A stretch of 48,133 bases of DNA. It comes from Bacteroidaceae bacterium (lineage in GTDB: Bacteria; Bacteroidota; Bacteroidia; Bacteroidales; Bacteroidaceae). Every line of letters begins with the position of its first letter. Positions within the stretch are counted from its first letter, which is position 1. Below, one piece after another: positions 8,858 through 17,085 of the stretch. A program made the position numbers and the translations under genes. Location of the stretch: positions 1-48,133 of the forward strand of contig JAIKYE010000080.1 of NCBI GenBank assembly GCA_024683455.1, given 5' to 3'. Below the pieces are notes generated by a model that was not told the origin of the DNA, did no database searches, and was given only the letters and a program-made list of their open reading frames with translations.

Positions 8858-9991
8858 TCACTTTCCAAAAAGGATTTTGCCTAATGGCTTGCTAGTATGC
8901 GCAATCTGGCTGATGAGCAAGCATAGAGCAACGATAGGAATCGCTACGCCAATGGAGCAGAGAATGTCCAACAGAAAGTTGGGATGGTGAGCATTCAACC
9001 ACGTGCCGATAAAGGGTAGGGAAGGGATGAGTAGGAAGTGCAGCAGGTAGATGTCCAAGGTGTGGGCTCCTGCGTACTGCAATGCTTTTCCCAAGGGACG
9101 CTCCTTGCGGAACCATTCCAGGTTATGACGGAAGAACATCACAACAATCAGCAGCAGTGTGTACATGGCTGTTGTACGAGGTAGATTGGTCCACGCAAAT
9201 TTAAGGGTGTGCAACCTGAAGATGTCTGCGCAGCATACCACTGCCAGGGTAGCTATCAGAGGGAAGAACCATACACTGTCAAAGAGTCGTTGTATCTCCT
9301 TCCAATACCTATGAACGATATTGCCTAACAGGAAGAACTGCATAAAACGTATGGTCTGTATAAAACTGGTATATGCATAGAACGGTGCCTGATGGTATTT
9401 GAAACTCTTCGGAAGGTAGAGTGTTTCATAAGCGACTATCGAAAGTATCCATACAGCGAGCCAGAAAAACAAAGAACAACCATTTTTCACTTTTAACTTT
9501 TCGCTTTTAATTCCCACGTAGTGCACTGCAATGCTAATAGCATAGTAAATCAGGAACATCTGCAGCAATACCCAGGTAAACCAATATCCGTTCTTGGTAG
9601 GACTCTTTAGGGCTGTCATTATGCCATCCCAGAACGGTAGTTTGGATTTAAAGATGATAAAGATGCATAGAAAGATAACAGCGGGGATTATCTGTACGTG
9701 TAATTTTTTACCCACCAGTGGTAGCGTGTTTTTAATGTTCCAAACGAAGTTTGCTTTATAGGCCAGGAAACCACTGACAAAGAAGAACAGAGGCATGCGA
9801 AAGAGGACTAAAAAGGGCAGGGCGGCACTGGTCTTCTCGTCTTCTGCGAATCCAAACTGTGCCACATGGTATGCCACTACCAGCAGCATGGTAAAACCTC
9901 GCATGGCGTCAAGCCACTCTATCCTATGGCCCCTTCCTGTCCTCCCCTCTTGGGTGAGGAACTCTTTATTATTGTCTGTTGTCATTGTCAT
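8858..9991 (-). CDS. Acyltransferase 3 family membrane protein
   Basis: This 377-residue integral membrane protein of the acyltransferase-3 (OafA/fucose 4-O-acetylase) type probably adds acetyl or succinyl groups to a surface glycan. The diagnostic start of the domain is RIEWLDAMRGFTMLLVVAYHVAQFGF, with the conserved Arg and His, followed by FRMPLFFFVSGFLAY and about ten membrane helices. Two stretches look alien to the family. Residues of about 10-22 (FLTQEGRTGRGH) are encoded by a GA-rich dispersed repeat. A loop (KSEKLKVKN, bases 9483-9511) is encoded by a CTTTTCA/CTTTTAA-type repeat. The native start may therefore originally have been nearer RIEWLDAM. It is last in a three-gene glycan cassette, 19 bases after the fusion gene. 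Confidence 0.88.
   Translation of the reverse strand: MTMTTDNNKEFLTQEGRTGRGHRIEWLDAMRGFTMLLVVAYHVAQFGFAEDEKTSAALPFLVLFRMPLFFFVSGFLAYKANFVWNIKNTLPLVGKKLHVQIIPAVIFLCIFIIFKSKLPFWDGIMTALKSPTKNGYWFTWVLLQMFLIYYAISIAVHYVGIKSEKLKVKNGCSLFFWLAVWILSIVAYETLYLPKSFKYHQAPFYAYTSFIQTIRFMQFFLLGNIVHRYWKEIQRLFDSVWFFPLIATLAVVCCADIFRLHTLKFAWTNLPRTTAMYTLLLIVVMFFRHNLEWFRKERPLGKALQYAGAHTLDIYLLHFLLIPSLPFIGTWLNAHHPNFLLDILCSIGVAIPIVALCLLISQIAHTSKPLGKILFGK
9483..9511. repeat. TTTTCACTTTTAACTTTT-type simple repeat inside a coding region
   Basis: A run of CTTTTCA/CTTTTAA-like heptamers lies in frame within the acyltransferase gene and encodes a lysine-rich loop. The same text occurs in spacers at about 29807-29838 and 32338-32376. 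Confidence 0.6.
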
Positions 9992-10010
9992 CTTAACTAA
10001 GGTCTAATGC

Positions 10011-12056
10011 CTAAAGTCTAATAATCTCTGCAACCTCCTTTGCACACTGTTCTACATTATAATATTTCTCGGCTAAGAGGCGCCCCCTACGTCCCATTTC
10101 TTTGGCTTCCTCTGGATGTCCTACAATGTAACGGATGGCTCGTTCCCAACCTTCTGTGTCGTAAGGCTCTAAGTAGATGCCGCATCCCTCAGCGTCCAAG
10201 TCCATAGGCATCTGTGGGTTGCGGGTACAGAGAATGGGTATCCCTAATGCCATAGCCTCTACAACGGTGGTCAGTCCAACAGTATAGTTGCTTGGCTTGC
10301 AGCAGATACATACGCATTGGCTTTGTTCTACCAGAAGAGACAATTCGTAGGGCATCAGACGCTCTCCAAAGTTCAAGTCTATATTGTCTTTTATCTCCAG
10401 ATTAGTAAATGTATCCTTTTGTTCTTTCTGGGTATAAAGGGTGAGGTAGTCTCCTGTATGGTTGAAGGCCTCTGTCAATGTCTTATAGTCCCTCAGTTCT
10501 TTTCCCGTGGATATGAAACCTTTCCTTTGAAGGGAATGGGGTAGGCTATCATAGAATGCTAAATCAGCTCCCCAATGCACCATGCTCATCCGGACCGGAT
10601 CGGACTTTTGTGATTGCAGGCTGTCCTGCATCAGTTTTTCTGAGAAGAAAATCATATGGTCCATCCCTTTATAGAAGAGGCGAGCCAAAGTCTCGCGCAA
10701 CCAGTTCTTGGCTTTTACAATAGGCTGGTGATGCCATACCACAATCCTTTTTCTATAAAGCCCTATGGCATGTAATAGGATAATGGCCTCAATGCCGCGG
10801 GTGTGAGTGGCATATAGGACGTCATAATGTTGGCGGCAGGTTAGAATCTTCCATGTAGCCTTCAGTGTATCCTGTACACGTTTGTACACGTGAATCTGGT
10901 CGTGCCAAATGACTTCAAAGCCGTACTTCTCCAGTTGTAATGCTCCATACAGGAAGTGAGCAGGGAATTTCCCTTCCTTCCATTCCCGTACAATTCGCAT
11001 CGTATCTTGGGTGTGATAGAAATAAATGGACTCTCTCCTCTTAGAAGAGGAAGGGGTGGGGGTGAGGGTTTTCCCGCTCAGCCAGAATACCCTTTCTATG
11101 AAAGGTACTAATAGTGTGCAAATGGCAATAACCAAAATGGTCATGATAAACATATCAGGTACACTCTTCTTGATCTGGTGTCCCAAAAGCAGGGAGATGT
11201 ATACATAGAACATAATCAATGGGTAGTGCCCTATATAGTAAACCATACTATGCTCGCCAATGTAGCATATGCCTGGAATACGTCTGATATTTATAGTCAA
11301 GAGGATTCCGGACAGTCCTGTCAGTGCCAGCATTGTGTTGAGCATCACTCGCCAGAATGGTCCGATGAAGGTGTTAGTCTTCATCTCATACTCGCCATGC
11401 AGGTAAATGTTCATACAAACAAATGCTATCACCAGTATGATGCTGAGAATGAGCCCCTTCTTGTTGCCTGTTTTGTCTAGTGCCTTGTGCCATAGCTTTC
11501 CTAGGTAGAAGAAGAAAGCCCCACAGAATACGTTATCCATCATAAAGTACAGCGGATTCCCCTGCTTATAGAGCCAGTAGCTGAGCAGTGGGAAAAAGAT
11601 GATGATAAAATGCAGGTGACGTACCTTTTCTATGAAATGGACTATGATATAGGAAGCAAAGAAACATGGCAGAAACCATAGTGGACTGTTACCCCACGTG
11701 AATCCGCCAACCAGTATCCTGAAACTATGGAAAGACTGTTCTGTGCCGGGGAACCGACCAGGGAATGCCAGCATAAAGAACAGACAAATACATGCACTGA
11801 TAGCAGCCCAAGAAAAGTAGGGAATCATCAGACGACGGAATTTGTCCCAGCAGTATGTACGTGAATCGCCTTGTACGCCCTTGTTGAAATAACCTGCCTT
11901 AAAGAAGAAGAAACTCATCAGGTAGAAGCTCCATTCCATTATCAGCTTCCACCAGTCCATCTGGCGCAACGAAGTCTGGCAAACAATATGCAGTGTCACC
12001 ATTCTCAGGATGCAGAGTCCGCATAGTAGGTCGAAAGCGTGGTTGCGTTTTTTCAT
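10011..12056 (-). CDS. Acyltransferase-3 / glycosyltransferase fusion protein
   Basis: This 681-residue two-domain protein probably modifies and extends a surface polysaccharide. Residues 1 to about 331 are an acyltransferase-3 type membrane domain that begins HAFDLLCGLCILRMVTLHIV and includes SPLWFLPCFF. Residues from about 345 to the end form a soluble GT-B glycosyltransferase that begins SIYFYHTQDTMRIVREWKEG. It carries the GT4-like donor-site segment TVGLTTVVEAMALGIPILCT and ends as a typical GT does (EQCAKEVAEII). The linker TLTPTPSSSKRRE is encoded by a dispersed GA-rich repeat at 11026-11072, so the fusion seems to have formed through a repeat that replaced the glycosyltransferase start. 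It could also be two ancestral genes joined by repeat-mediated loss of a stop. Confidence 0.85.
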   Translation of the reverse strand: MKKRNHAFDLLCGLCILRMVTLHIVCQTSLRQMDWWKLIMEWSFYLMSFFFFKAGYFNKGVQGDSRTYCWDKFRRLMIPYFSWAAISACICLFFMLAFPGRFPGTEQSFHSFRILVGGFTWGNSPLWFLPCFFASYIIVHFIEKVRHLHFIIIFFPLLSYWLYKQGNPLYFMMDNVFCGAFFFYLGKLWHKALDKTGNKKGLILSIILVIAFVCMNIYLHGEYEMKTNTFIGPFWRVMLNTMLALTGLSGILLTINIRRIPGICYIGEHSMVYYIGHYPLIMFYVYISLLLGHQIKKSVPDMFIMTILVIAICTLLVPFIERVFWLSGKTLTPTPSSSKRRESIYFYHTQDTMRIVREWKEGKFPAHFLYGALQLEKYGFEVIWHDQIHVYKRVQDTLKATWKILTCRQHYDVLYATHTRGIEAIILLHAIGLYRKRIVVWHHQPIVKAKNWLRETLARLFYKGMDHMIFFSEKLMQDSLQSQKSDPVRMSMVHWGADLAFYDSLPHSLQRKGFISTGKELRDYKTLTEAFNHTGDYLTLYTQKEQKDTFTNLEIKDNIDLNFGERLMPYELSLLVEQSQCVCICCKPSNYTVGLTTVVEAMALGIPILCTRNPQMPMDLDAEGCGIYLEPYDTEGWERAIRYIVGHPEEAKEMGRRGRLLAEKYYNVEQCAKEVAEIIRL
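11026..11072. repeat. Dispersed CT/GA-rich palindromic repeat (family A), in-frame linker
   Basis: On the minus strand this reads CCTCACCCCCACCCCTTCC and then a CTCTT/AAGAG palindrome. It resembles spacer copies at 32688-32722 and 16212-16254. Here it codes for the linker between two enzyme domains. Confidence 0.65.
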
Positions 12057-12066
12057 TCTTCACTCG

Positions 12067-13566
12067 TCATTTATTACGGTGGGCTATATATTCTATCGTT
12101 TCTCTCATAATCTTGGCACCGCTTAACCACATGATTCCTGCGTATAGGGTTGCAGCCAAAATAATTCTGCACATCATTCTTAGCCACATGACTGTTATTC
12201 CACTTGTTGCCCACCAAGCGAATGAATGTACAATTAGTGTAAAGGCAAGGAAGGGAAGGATATCTTTTAGTGCTTCTCTCCAGCGTAGGCCTACAAGTCG
12301 TTTTGCCCACCACTGCCAAATGCCTAACCAAGCAATGTTCAGCCCAATGAAGTAGATTACCATAGGCATCATGCCCTTGGGATATAGCAGCAACAGTCCT
12401 GTCCAAACTGCCAGACATTGAGCAATGGTACAAATCATGTTGATGTTGCTTTTACCCTGACTAATGGTCAGGTTGCTATATAGTGTCGTAATAGGTACAA
12501 TGGCACCATGTATGCAGAGTATCGACAGCATGATTCCGGATTCTGCCCATTTCTCCTTACCCACCAGTAAAATGAAATCCTGTGCTATAATAGCTAATCC
12601 GAACATGGCTGGAAAAGTTATAAAACAGACAAAACGCATCATCTTACGAAATACCTGACGATATCGGTTGATATCCTCTTTCACTTGTGACAAAGTTGGC
12701 TGGGCTACGCTCGTCACCATCCCATTGATAGTGTTCGAGGCCTTGTCATCCCAATCTCTGGCTGTGGAATAGACGCCAGCGGTATGCACGCCAAAGAACT
12801 TGCCAAGCAGGACAGAAAAGGCATGCAGATTACAGATGTTCACTATATTTGTTAGCATCAGTTTGCTACTGAAGCCAAACATCTTCCAAGCGGGAGTTAA
12901 AGTAGTGAAGATTGAAGATTGAAGATTGAAGAAAAATCCATCGCCTTCATTGTGAATTCTCGGAAGTGTCGGTCGCCAGGGCGAGAAGAACCACGCCATG
13001 ATTTGGGTGATGAGAACAAAGCAGACGGCCTGTGATACAATGGCCCAATAGGCAAAACGATTTGCTGCCATAATAACACCCACTATGCCCGAGATTAGCA
13101 TCGCAGTAAGAGAGCAAATACTTGTTTGCTTCACCATAAGATGTCCGAAAAGATAGGCCCTCTGCACGGTACCAATACCAGAAATCAGAAAACCGAGGAA
13201 GAGTACCCGAGAAAGATAGATTAGATCTTTGTCACCATAAAAGTTGGCGATGAGTGGGGCGCAGAACCATAATACAATATAGAGAGTGATGCTGACCAAT
13301 ATGTTGAACCAAAAGACTGCATTGTATTCTTCGTGAGTTGGTTCTTTACGGTTGCAGAGGGCCGCAATGAAGCCACTTTCTTGCAGTGCATTGGCAATGG
13401 CAGAGAAAATGTACAATACCGCCACCTTTCCTTTGTCTGCAGGTGTGAGGTATAAAAGCAGAACCATCCCAAAGACAGCAGCAATCACTTGCATCAGTCC
13501 ATTGGAAAAGCCTCCCCAAATCAGTCCTTTTGCGGTGCGCTCTTTTAGAGATTTTTCATCATTCAT
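12067..13566 (-). CDS. Polysaccharide flippase (Wzx-like, oligosaccharide exporter)
   Basis: This 499-residue, multi-pass membrane protein of the polysaccharide-biosynthesis/MOP exporter type probably moves lipid-linked glycan units across the inner membrane. The N-terminus (SLKERTAKGLIWGGFSNGLMQV) is the usual start of RfbX-like flippases, and about 12-14 hydrophobic helices follow. A heptamer run at 12907-12932 encodes FNLQSSIF in the central cytoplasmic loop, an in-frame repeat insertion. It is the first gene of the minus-strand glycan cassette, with 10 bases to the fusion gene. A TACTTTTG -7 element lies only 4 bases before the ATG, so its mRNA may be leaderless. Confidence 0.9.
   Translation of the reverse strand: MNDEKSLKERTAKGLIWGGFSNGLMQVIAAVFGMVLLLYLTPADKGKVAVLYIFSAIANALQESGFIAALCNRKEPTHEEYNAVFWFNILVSITLYIVLWFCAPLIANFYGDKDLIYLSRVLFLGFLISGIGTVQRAYLFGHLMVKQTSICSLTAMLISGIVGVIMAANRFAYWAIVSQAVCFVLITQIMAWFFSPWRPTLPRIHNEGDGFFFNLQSSIFTTLTPAWKMFGFSSKLMLTNIVNICNLHAFSVLLGKFFGVHTAGVYSTARDWDDKASNTINGMVTSVAQPTLSQVKEDINRYRQVFRKMMRFVCFITFPAMFGLAIIAQDFILLVGKEKWAESGIMLSILCIHGAIVPITTLYSNLTISQGKSNINMICTIAQCLAVWTGLLLLYPKGMMPMVIYFIGLNIAWLGIWQWWAKRLVGLRWREALKDILPFLAFTLIVHSFAWWATSGITVMWLRMMCRIILAATLYAGIMWLSGAKIMRETIEYIAHRNK
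12907..12932. repeat. AGATTGA heptamer repeat inside the flippase gene
   Basis: At least three perfect tandem copies of AGATTGA lie in the coding sequence. Because 7 is not a multiple of 3, a change of one unit would shift the reading frame. Confidence 0.75.
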
Positions 13567-13570
13567 GTCG

Positions 13571-13578
13571 CAAAAGTA
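13571..13578 (-). promoter_or_regulatory. -7 element of the glycan cassette
   Basis: TACTTTTG on the minus strand matches TAnnTTTG, but no clear -33 box is seen at 19-20 bases. The predicted start of transcription falls on the flippase ATG. Confidence 0.45.
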
Positions 13579-13649
13579 CTGACTTTTTACATAAAACCAC
13601 GTATCTGCTTTCCTGAAATCTCCTTTTTGTGGTATGATTAGTCCATTTT

Positions 13650-13681
13650 TTTGGAAATTAGGCGAAGATTTTCTATTTTTG
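13650..13681 (+). promoter_or_regulatory. Promoter of V-ATPase second unit (D-I-K)
   Basis: TTTG (13650-13653), 20 bases, TATTTTTG (13674-13681) is a near-perfect Bacteroidetes promoter 41 bases upstream of the subunit D ATG. It gives the downstream ATPase genes their own transcription start. Confidence 0.8.
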
Positions 13682-13722
13682 TGCCCATATTTGATTAAAT
13701 AGAGTGTAACTCAACATAATAA

Positions 13723-14346
13723 ATGGCAATAAAGTTTCAGTATAACAAGACCTCTCTTCAGCAGATTGAGAAGAACCTGAAGATGCGCCAGCGCACTTTG
13801 CCCATTATCAAGAGCAAGGAGACAGCATTGCGTCTTGAGGTAAAAAGATGCAAGGATGAGGCAGACGAACTTGAGCGCAAGCTGCAAAGCCAGATAGCTG
13901 GTTATGAGCGTATGTATGCTTTGTGGGGCGAGTTTGATACGTCGTTGGTAAGTCTGAAGGATGTGCAGCTGAGCGTGAAGAAAATTGCGGGTGTACGTGT
14001 TCCTGTTCTTGACAACATAGAATTGGAGGTTCGTCCTTTTGGCCTGTTCAGTGCCCCTAAGTGGTATTTCGATGGCATCAACCTCTTGCAGGGACTGGCG
14101 AAGACCGCCGTTGAGCGTGAGTTCGTTTTTGCAAAACTTCATTTGTTGGAGCATGCCCGCAAGAAGACAACCCAGAAGGTGAACCTTTTCGAGAAGGTTC
14201 AGATTCCTGGCTTCCAAGAGGCTGTTCGCAAGATTAAGCGTTTCATGGAGGACGAGGAGAACTTGTCAAAGTCATCACAGAAGATTCTGAAGTCACTACA
14301 GGAAAAACGTCGTGCAGAAGAAGATGAAAAGGAGGTAGCCGTATGA
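13723..14346 (+). CDS. atpD: V-type ATP synthase subunit D
   Basis: This 207-residue central-shaft subunit rotates inside the A3B3 head. The sequence is two long helices, N-terminal (KTSLQQIEKNLKMRQRTLPIIKSKETALRLEVKRCKDEADELERKL) and C-terminal, around a short middle domain. This is the coiled-coil shaft pattern of V/A-type D subunits, at normal length. Its stop overlaps the subunit I start in ATGA, showing translational coupling. The promoter at 13650-13681 serves it directly. No subunit F gene lies beside it, in keeping with the reduced Bacteroidetes/Chlamydia operon. Confidence 0.95.
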   Translation: MAIKFQYNKTSLQQIEKNLKMRQRTLPIIKSKETALRLEVKRCKDEADELERKLQSQIAGYERMYALWGEFDTSLVSLKDVQLSVKKIAGVRVPVLDNIELEVRPFGLFSAPKWYFDGINLLQGLAKTAVEREFVFAKLHLLEHARKKTTQKVNLFEKVQIPGFQEAVRKIKRFMEDEENLSKSSQKILKSLQEKRRAEEDEKEVAV

Positions 14347-16211
14347 TTGAGAAAATGAAAAAGCTCACCTTCTTGGTGACAGATAAGGAATACGATTCTT
14401 TTATTGCTTCGCTGCGCGAGTTGGGCGTGGTGCATATTCAGCAGTTGCAGCAGGGTGCCACTAGCCAGGAACTACAGGACGGTTTGGCGCAGGAACAGCG
14501 TTACAAGGCAGCCCTTCAGGCTTTGGAAATATATGCCAAGACCTTCGATGGTATGGCTGTGCCAAATGCTATGGATGAAAGTGTTTCTCCTGAAGTTCTG
14601 TTGCAGCATATCGAGGATTTGCAAGCAGAGGAGTCGAAGTTGCTTCATAACATTGATGCACTGCAGAAGAATATCAATATGCTGGAGCCTTGGGGCAACT
14701 TTGACCCTGCCAGTGTCAAGAACCTCTCTGATGCCAGTGCACAGCAGATACATTTCTTCCGTTGCAGTAGCAAGTTCTTCAAGAAAGAATGGGTGGATAC
14801 CTATTTTGCAACGCCCATCAACGAGATGGACAAGAGCGTCTATTTCATCACTTTCAGTGAGGAGGTACCTGATATACAAGCTGAGGAGATTTACCTTCCT
14901 GCAGGCACCCTAACCGGCTTTATTGCTGAGCGTAAGGCCGAGGAAGATAAGTTGAATGCAGTACGTGCGGAGTTGTTATATATCAATGCAAACCTGTGTT
15001 CCAAATTGGAGTCGGGACTTGTAAAGGTTCAGAATGGAATATCCCTTAGCAAAGTTCATCTGAGCGATGAGCGTGTAGCTGGTGATGTCCTTCGACTGAT
15101 GATAGGATGGGTACGTGCGGACAAGACGGAAGATTTGGTAGAGTACCTTGAGAAGGACAAGATATATTACGAGATGGAGGATCCTGCATACGAGGATGAT
15201 GTCCCTGTTCAGATTACCAACGATGGTTATACACGTCTCTTTGAGCCTATCCTACGTATGTATTCTCTCCCCAACTATCACGATATTGATCCCTCTGTCT
15301 TTTTTGCTCCATTCTTTATGCTGTTCTTTGGCCTATGCTTGGGTGACGGCGGGTATGGATTGTTGGTATTTTTGGGTGGTCTTTTCTTGGCATTGAAGGG
15401 CTCTGAACAAACCAAAAGTTTTGGACGATTGGGTATTTGGCTTGGTCTAATGACTATTATTTGCGGATTGCTTACAGGTACCGTTTTTGGTGTAGACCTT
15501 ACAAAACAGGATTGGGCAATTCTAGCATCTGTAAAACCATATTTCTTGAATGACAACGGTGTAGGTCCTATCTTTGGCTATTCACCCATGATGGTTATCT
15601 CCGTTATTATTGGTTTAGTTCAGGTATTGCTGGGTATGGTGCTTAAGGGTGCTAAGGCTTGGAAGAACTATGGTTTTGGATATGCCATAGGTTCATTTAG
15701 CTGGGTGATTGCCTTGTTGGCTGCCATTGCCCTGTTTGGCTTGCCTGCTTGTGGTGTCGCCCTGCCACAGATTGTTCGGAATGTATTAATGGGTATTATT
15801 GCAATTAGTACCGTGGGCATATTCCTTTATAACAATCCTTCAGCTTACAAGAATCCGATTACAGGACCATTACTTAATATTGGTGGCGGTGTATGGGCAA
15901 CTTATGGAATGGCTACAGGATTATTGGGTGATTTGCTTAGTTACATCCGACTTTTCGCACTTGGACTGACAGGTGGTGTGCTTGGTGGTGTGTTCAATTC
16001 GTTGGCTTATGATATGACTAGCAGTATGCCTTGGTATATTCGTTGGGCTCCTATGGTTCTCATTCTGTTGGCGGGACATGGTATCACATTTGCATTAAGT
16101 ATGATTAGTGCATTTGTCCATCCCATGCGTCTTACCTTCGTGGAATTCTTTAAGAATGCTGATTTCGAGGGCGGTGGAAAGGAGTACACTCCGTTTAAGA
16201 TAAAAAAATAG
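14343..16211 (+). CDS. atpI: V-type ATP synthase subunit I
   Basis: This 622-residue membrane stator subunit, equivalent to eukaryotic subunit a, forms the ion half-channels beside the proteolipid ring. The N-terminal 310 residues are soluble and rich in coiled coil, binding the peripheral stalk. The C-terminal half has about seven to eight membrane helices. The segment LLSYIRLFALGLTGGVLGGVFN carries the conserved arginine expected to face the rotor carboxylate. The protein ends FVEFFKNADFEGGGKEYTPFKIKK, typical of the family. It starts in an ATGA overlap with atpD. Confidence 0.95.
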   Translation: MIEKMKKLTFLVTDKEYDSFIASLRELGVVHIQQLQQGATSQELQDGLAQEQRYKAALQALEIYAKTFDGMAVPNAMDESVSPEVLLQHIEDLQAEESKLLHNIDALQKNINMLEPWGNFDPASVKNLSDASAQQIHFFRCSSKFFKKEWVDTYFATPINEMDKSVYFITFSEEVPDIQAEEIYLPAGTLTGFIAERKAEEDKLNAVRAELLYINANLCSKLESGLVKVQNGISLSKVHLSDERVAGDVLRLMIGWVRADKTEDLVEYLEKDKIYYEMEDPAYEDDVPVQITNDGYTRLFEPILRMYSLPNYHDIDPSVFFAPFFMLFFGLCLGDGGYGLLVFLGGLFLALKGSEQTKSFGRLGIWLGLMTIICGLLTGTVFGVDLTKQDWAILASVKPYFLNDNGVGPIFGYSPMMVISVIIGLVQVLLGMVLKGAKAWKNYGFGYAIGSFSWVIALLAAIALFGLPACGVALPQIVRNVLMGIIAISTVGIFLYNNPSAYKNPITGPLLNIGGGVWATYGMATGLLGDLLSYIRLFALGLTGGVLGGVFNSLAYDMTSSMPWYIRWAPMVLILLAGHGITFALSMISAFVHPMRLTFVEFFKNADFEGGGKEYTPFKIKK

Positions 16212-16907
<696 letters not shown>

Positions 16908-16956
16908 TATAGTTTAGAGTTTAATGTTTAGAGTGAAGAGTCAGTAGTCTTCACTA

Positions 16957-16992
16957 GAAAAGGCAAGAAGCATAATGCTCCTTGCCTTTCTT
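16957..16992 (+). terminator. Hairpin after atpK
   Basis: AAAGGCAAG (16959-16967) pairs with CTTGCCTTT (16981-16989) over a 13-base loop, followed by a short, weak T-rich tail. It lies between convergent genes and could serve either strand. Confidence 0.65.
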
Positions 16993-17085
16993 GTTACCTG
17001 AAAAAATCTATTCACCCCACAAAATTATTCTTTTTATTTATTTCTTTGACATTTTGCCATTACAGTGAACGGTAAATAGAAAAAT

